Positions 59,656 through 64,000 of a stretch of DNA of 64,000 nt are shown piece by piece. The notes under the pieces were generated by a model. It was not told where the DNA came from, searched no databases, and worked only from the letters and a program-made list of their open reading frames with translations. How positions within the stretch are numbered: position 1 is the first letter of the stretch; every line of letters starts with the position of its first letter. The position numbers and the translations under genes were made by a program. Source of the stretch: Ancylomarina salipaludis. GTDB lineage: Bacteria; Bacteroidota; Bacteroidia; Bacteroidales; Marinifilaceae. Location: the NCBI RefSeq assembly GCF_004122035.1, contig NZ_SAXA01000001.1, positions 310,001 through 374,000 on the forward strand, given 5' to 3'.

Positions 59656-62015
59656 CAATCCTGATATTTATTCACAAAAAGAACTTTTCTAATGATTCGA
59701 TTGCCATTTTCATCAACTGCAGTTACAATATGCTCACCACTATCAGTAAGAATTTCCATCTGATGAATATCTACGGTCTCCCCAAGATATTCTTCATCCA
59801 AGTGCCAATAAATTTTAGTGCCATACTGGCGATGTGCAATCTCGAAAACAACCGATTGTATCTTACCATCCAAACCCATTGGCAAATAAATAACCGAAGA
59901 TGCCATCGGAAATACAAATTGCATCATGGGGATTTCACCTTGAGGTGAACAGCCTTCCATATAAGGCGGTAAACTCTTATAAAGAGGATGCTTAAGCTTA
60001 TAATACCACTCCCAAACAGGAGGTAGAACAAACCAGGCTTTATGAGTCATATCATGCGGCATAATACAATCCGAACTCACTTGATATCGACCGTCCTTAT
60101 CCAAATGTACCAACTTGTGGTAACTACATACAGCTGTTTTCAAACCCGACTGGGGGACATCCAATGTATCGACATAAGGACAAATAGCCGAAGCCCTGCA
60201 ACCACTTTCTCTGCAGACAGAAATGCTCTCAAGATCTTCTAATGGTTTTTCGTACCAATCTGATTGAGGTAAAAGGTCAAAAATATCAAACATGAGTGGA
60301 GCTGCAGCAGTCACCCCTGTTAAACCCGGACGCCCCTCACCATCTGCATTACCAGCCCATACAGCAACTAAATAATCGCCTGTTAGGCCGACAGCCCAAG
60401 CATCACGATAACCAAAACTGGTTCCTGTCTTCCAAGCGACTTTTGAAGACGATGAGAAAGATTCCCAACCCGATTCATTTTCAGGACGATTTACCTTTAA
60501 CAAAGCATCCAAGGTATAATATATTGACCCGGCACCTAACTTGATTTTTCCCTCAATAAAATCACTTGGTGAAATATCTTCTACATTTTTCATTTCCAAA
60601 ACAGGAGGATGAAAATCTTGCTTTCGATAATGAGACGAATAAGTATTGTAGTGCTTAAGTGTGCGTCCCAAACTGGAATAAGCACCTGCCAAATCCCAAA
60701 GGGACGTTTCAGCACCACCCAATATTAATGACAAGCCATAATGATCAGCAGAATAGGATAAATCTGTGAAATTCATTTTCTGAAGATAATCGAGAAATCG
60801 TCCCACGCCAAATTGTTTGAGCATATGAACTGCAGGGACATTCAAAGAACGAGCTAATGCTTTTGATGCAGGTACTGCACCATCATATTTTCTATTATAA
60901 TTCTTGGGTGCATACCCCTGAATCTGTGTAGGGATATCTGCAATCAGTGCCTCGGGCAGAATTTCCCCCTGATCCAGCATTAAGGCGTACAAAAAAGGCT
61001 TTAGAATACTACCCGAACTTCGCGCCGCATGAATAATATCTACATCACAGCCATGTTCTGCATTATTTTCAGATTCTACATTACCAAAATAAGAGAGCAC
61101 TTCACCAGTTTCAATTTTTAGAACAATGGCTGACAAATTATGAATTTCATTCATAACTAAATGTCTGTGATGTCTCTCTGCAAGACGAGATACACGTTCC
61201 TGCAATTGATAATCAATACAGGAATAATATTTTTGTCCCGACTTCGCTCCAACTAAATACTCCAATAAATGAGTAGCTTTCCTTGGCAAATCGTAGGGTT
61301 TATTTGGCAATTTCTCAAGTAAAGCCAATTCATATTGCAACGAATCGATCACACCATTTCGATACATCTTAGCTAACAACTGATCTCGTTTGACTTTAAG
61401 CCTTGCAATGTTTTTACCAGGTCGAATTAAAGATGGTGCATTGGGGAGAACGGCCAAACATGCTGACTCTGCCCACGACAATTGATATGGACTTCGACCA
61501 TAATAACGCCAGGAAGCAGCCTCCAATCCCACAACATTACCACCAAATGGAGCATGGGAAGCGTATTTTTTCAGAATCTCTTTTTTTGAGGTGCTCAATT
61601 CAACCCTTAGGGTCAAAATCATCTCTAGCAATTTCTCACTGATTGTTCGTGATGGATTTTGCCTGCAAATTCTAACCCATTGCATACTTAGTGTGCTGCC
61701 ACCACTAACAATCCGCCCGGCTTTAATATTCCTTACAAGAGCTTTACACAACGAAATCGGATTAATACCCGGATGGAAATAAAAATATTCATCTTCAAAG
61801 TTGAGAATAGCCGATTCAAATTTCACAGGAACTGAATCCAGTTCAGGGAAACGCCATTGCTGATCATCCGCAATTTTAGCTCCTAGCAAACGTCCTTCCC
61901 TCGAATACAAAACCGATGACTGGGACTGCGTAGCTTGAGGTACTGGGATAAACAAAAAAGCTATTGTGGCAAAACAAAGCAAAAGTAAGACAATCTTGAA
62001 TGATTTTCTCATCAC
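59655..62015 (-). CDS. pbpC: Penicillin-binding protein 1C (transglycosylase/transpeptidase)
   Basis: A 786-residue class A PBP. An N-terminal membrane anchor (KIVLLLLCFATIAFLFIPV) is followed by a GT51 domain (ILNFEDEYFYFHPGINP with the catalytic Glu, GGSTLSMQWVR). In the transpeptidase domain the active Ser lies in RSSGSILKPFLYA, the SxN in ARSLNVPA, and KTGT in AWKTGTSFGYRDAWAVG. The last 100 residues form the BiPBP_C domain specific to PBP1C. It polymerises and cross-links peptidoglycan. It lies 68 bases downstream of an alpha-2-macroglobulin gene, as in E. coli yfhM-pbpC. Confidence 0.95.
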   Translation of the reverse strand: MMRKSFKIVLLLLCFATIAFLFIPVPQATQSQSSVLYSREGRLLGAKIADDQQWRFPELDSVPVKFESAILNFEDEYFYFHPGINPISLCKALVRNIKAGRIVSGGSTLSMQWVRICRQNPSRTISEKLLEMILTLRVELSTSKKEILKKYASHAPFGGNVVGLEAASWRYYGRSPYQLSWAESACLAVLPNAPSLIRPGKNIARLKVKRDQLLAKMYRNGVIDSLQYELALLEKLPNKPYDLPRKATHLLEYLVGAKSGQKYYSCIDYQLQERVSRLAERHHRHLVMNEIHNLSAIVLKIETGEVLSYFGNVESENNAEHGCDVDIIHAARSSGSILKPFLYALMLDQGEILPEALIADIPTQIQGYAPKNYNRKYDGAVPASKALARSLNVPAVHMLKQFGVGRFLDYLQKMNFTDLSYSADHYGLSLILGGAETSLWDLAGAYSSLGRTLKHYNTYSSHYRKQDFHPPVLEMKNVEDISPSDFIEGKIKLGAGSIYYTLDALLKVNRPENESGWESFSSSSKVAWKTGTSFGYRDAWAVGLTGDYLVAVWAGNADGEGRPGLTGVTAAAPLMFDIFDLLPQSDWYEKPLEDLESISVCRESGCRASAICPYVDTLDVPQSGLKTAVCSYHKLVHLDKDGRYQVSSDCIMPHDMTHKAWFVLPPVWEWYYKLKHPLYKSLPPYMEGCSPQGEIPMMQFVFPMASSVIYLPMGLDGKIQSVVFEIAHRQYGTKIYWHLDEEYLGETVDIHQMEILTDSGEHIVTAVDENGNRIIRKVLFVNKYQD

Positions 62016-62083
62016 AATTTTATAAAATTAGTCTTGCAAACAAAGCCGAATTCAAATTTTGCTTACAAGACCACTTGCATTTT

Positions 62084-64000
62084 TCATTTCCCCGATTTCA
62101 CTACCAATACCCATTCACCAGGGGTGCGTGCCGATATTTTATTATCATACATCGCCTGGCATGAGATTGTCGGCATGTAGAACTTGCCTAAATAAGAGGC
62201 ATTCAGAAGAATAGTAAAACGCTTTGTTTTGCCAGCCTTTAGTCCAAAATAAGTATATACTCGATCATCCCGTATATCCTGATAATCGAACTGCTCAGCC
62301 TGCTGGGTCGATTTGCCATCAAACATTCGGCTGTTATGAATCTCCCATCCCGAAGGAAAAAGTTGAGTCAGAGCCATTTCTTTATAATCTCCCAAAGTGC
62401 CCGGGTTAGTGATGCTAACTTCCACCTTAAAATCACTTCCCTGAACAATAGACTCCGGCTTAATAAGATTATCATCCAAATCCTTATAATCGACCTTCAT
62501 TGTTAAACCATTAGCTGATGCAGTTTTATCACCTTCCAAAGGAATACCTTCAACAGCCAATGTGGCATACATAACTGTAGTTGACTGATTAACAATCTCG
62601 ACAACTCCCTTGTCAGTAGACTGTAATTGTACCTGATGCTGCTTCAGTTTTTTATCAGTGTTCACCTCAACTTTTTCCTGATCATTAAAACGATAGGTAT
62701 AATTCAGATCACCACTTCCGGCATAGTCGCCTTGCAATAACTTGGAAAAAGCAATCAGACAATAAGCCGTGGTCTGTGTACTCATCCAGCTTTTTGATGC
62801 TAGCTCTCCGGACAGTTTTTCGATAAGGGGCACCATGCGCTGTTTGTCCTTCAATAAAATCAAAGTCTCCAGAATCATCGCCTCATCACGTTCGGATGAA
62901 CCATAAGTATAAGACAGTTCCTTATACGAAGGAATAGAGCCTGGCAACAAGCTCGTTATTTCCTTAGTCACCTCAGGCTTTCCCGCCAAGGCATAGGCCG
63001 CTGCCAATCGCCATTTCCCGGCATTGGTCAAATCATTCGACTCTCTCAAGCGGTTCATTGCCCCAATCTCAGCTTCTCCTGCCAAGGCAATTGTATATAA
63101 ACGATAAGCTTGAATCAATTGAGAATGAGCCTTACCATCAGATTGCCAATTATTGGCTTCGCGTTGCTGAAATTCCAACCATCGTTCTTTAAAACCAATA
63201 GGTAATTGGTACCCCAAGGCTTCCGCTTCAAGCATAAAATGACCGGCATAACAAGTCCCCCATGCATCTGATTTATCCCCTCCCGGCCAATAGCTCAGAC
63301 CACCATCGGCAAGTTGAAAACTTTTCAAACGATTGATACCTGCCTCAATATTGGTCGTCAATTTCTCTTTCACATTCTCATCAACCTCCATCACTTTATC
63401 CAAATAAAGCTGAGGAAATACCGATGAAGTTGTTTGTTCCACACAACCATGAGGGTAATCAATCAAATACTTTAATCGTCTGCCAAAATCAATAGGTGGA
63501 ATACTAGCCAAATCAAGAATCGCTGTATTGGTTCCATTAATGCCCACAGGAATAAATTCCTGTTTCCACATTTCACCAGGCTGAATGATTGTTGAATAAA
63601 TATCAGTTACTTTGGGATTGGGAATCCTCACCTGTACTTCCATCTCGTATTCAGCCTTTTCACTACCTGATTCGGCAATAATTTTCACCTTAGCCACACC
63701 TAAATTTTCCTTAACCAACAAATTAAATTCAATATCCTGATCTCCGATACGATTGAATTTTATCTGCTTGATACTACCATCTACAACTTGTAATAGATCG
63801 TTGCACTCAATTTTTACTGAAACATCTTGCAGTTTTTCATCCATAGCAAATACCGTAACAGGAATTTTCACCTCTTCAAATGGACTCAAGACACGGGGCA
63901 AAGTTGCCAATAACATCAAAGGACTTTTAACGGCTGTAGCCTTATCAGTAGAACCGTAAGCATTGTCTTTTCCCGCAACAACCATGGTTCTTACAGAGCC
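62084..64000 (-). CDS. Bacterial alpha-2-macroglobulin, C-terminal part (5' truncated by window end)
   Basis: About 638 visible residues. The frame stays open to the right edge, so the Met at 63985 is internal. DYPHGCVEQTTSSVFPQLYL contains the GCxEQ thioester motif, placed before an alpha-alpha toroid (the complement-like thioester domain, FQLADGGLSYWPGG, WGTCYAGHFMLEAEALGY), and the end is a macroglobulin receptor-like domain (LTQLFPSGWEIHNSRM, FTILLNASYLGKFYMPTISCQAMYD). It traps proteases in the periplasm to protect the envelope. Gene pairing with pbpC suggests coupling to wall repair. Confidence 0.93.
   Translation of the reverse strand, partial: GSVRTMVVAGKDNAYGSTDKATAVKSPLMLLATLPRVLSPFEEVKIPVTVFAMDEKLQDVSVKIECNDLLQVVDGSIKQIKFNRIGDQDIEFNLLVKENLGVAKVKIIAESGSEKAEYEMEVQVRIPNPKVTDIYSTIIQPGEMWKQEFIPVGINGTNTAILDLASIPPIDFGRRLKYLIDYPHGCVEQTTSSVFPQLYLDKVMEVDENVKEKLTTNIEAGINRLKSFQLADGGLSYWPGGDKSDAWGTCYAGHFMLEAEALGYQLPIGFKERWLEFQQREANNWQSDGKAHSQLIQAYRLYTIALAGEAEIGAMNRLRESNDLTNAGKWRLAAAYALAGKPEVTKEITSLLPGSIPSYKELSYTYGSSERDEAMILETLILLKDKQRMVPLIEKLSGELASKSWMSTQTTAYCLIAFSKLLQGDYAGSGDLNYTYRFNDQEKVEVNTDKKLKQHQVQLQSTDKGVVEIVNQSTTVMYATLAVEGIPLEGDKTASANGLTMKVDYKDLDDNLIKPESIVQGSDFKVEVSITNPGTLGDYKEMALTQLFPSGWEIHNSRMFDGKSTQQAEQFDYQDIRDDRVYTYFGLKAGKTKRFTILLNASYLGKFYMPTISCQAMYDNKISARTPGEWVLVVKSGK

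Noticed and set aside
1-64000. CRISPR arrays, prophage, insertion sequences, integrase or attachment sites
   Set aside because: No regularly spaced direct repeats of CRISPR size, and no transposase, integrase or phage structural genes were seen on either strand.

Overview
The window is AT-rich bacterial chromosome from a Bacteroidota organism. The evidence is family content (DUF4270, DUF4494, DUF4831, DUF4199, DUF5522, DUF6787, LuxC-type acyl-CoA reductase, START-like protein), the absence of clear Shine-Dalgarno sequences, and promoters of the Bacteroidota type (TTTG about 19 bases before TAnnTTTG). Ferredoxin-dependent 2-oxoacid oxidoreductase, [FeFe]-hydrogenase maturases, oxygen-dependent heme synthesis and beta-oxidation together suggest a facultative anaerobe. 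A marine Marinilabiliales/Marinifilaceae-like lineage is my inference; there is no 16S gene here to test it.

Layout. 1-1301: tail of an alkaline-phosphatase-fold sulfatase, a 41-bp tandem repeat and a small conserved protein. 1412-9659 (all minus): an energy-conserving amino-acid fermentation block made of a ferredoxin, the three subunits of a VOR-type 2-oxoacid:ferredoxin oxidoreductase, an aminotransferase, a flavodoxin, an Mpv17-like membrane protein, a 49-aa membrane peptide and an ADP-forming acyl-CoA synthetase. 10132-18571: hydE and hydG, separated by an M28 peptidase and a very large orphan sensor kinase. 18867-22917: outer-membrane protein, DUF4270 lipoprotein and a divergent kelch lipoprotein. 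23082-26149: DUF2752, LuxC-like reductase, an acidic protein and miaA. 26206-29556: XRE/DUF2975 pair, then methyltransferase, glycosyltransferase and DUF4199.

29862-30536 is an RNA locus: the small SRP RNA lies four bases before the first of five threonine tRNAs, three of which form a tandem amplification. It is followed by fsa, a TsaC/YciO protein, DUF4831, bifunctional Nnr, a POT transporter, hemF, hemH and aspA. Two tRNA-Met(CAT) genes lie at 41909-42242 inside a 111-bp perfect repeat that includes the promoter. 42553-46195 holds a START-like protein, an LptF/G permease, an NTF2-like lipoprotein, DUF5522 and fmt.

46608-53891 is a four-gene beta-oxidation operon (fadD-fadN-fadA-fadE) with the domain order and gene order known from Bacillus fadNAE. 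The rest holds a LysM glucosaminidase, cdd, an RluA-type pseudouridine synthase, panB, dnaK with a sigma-54-like promoter and three phased upstream repeats, and pbpC next to an alpha-2-macroglobulin that runs off the window. I see no CRISPR array, insertion sequence or prophage. The most unusual items are the dnaK promoter region, the SRP/tRNA-Thr locus, the tRNA-Met duplication with covarying terminators, and several long perfect palindromes in front of metabolic genes.
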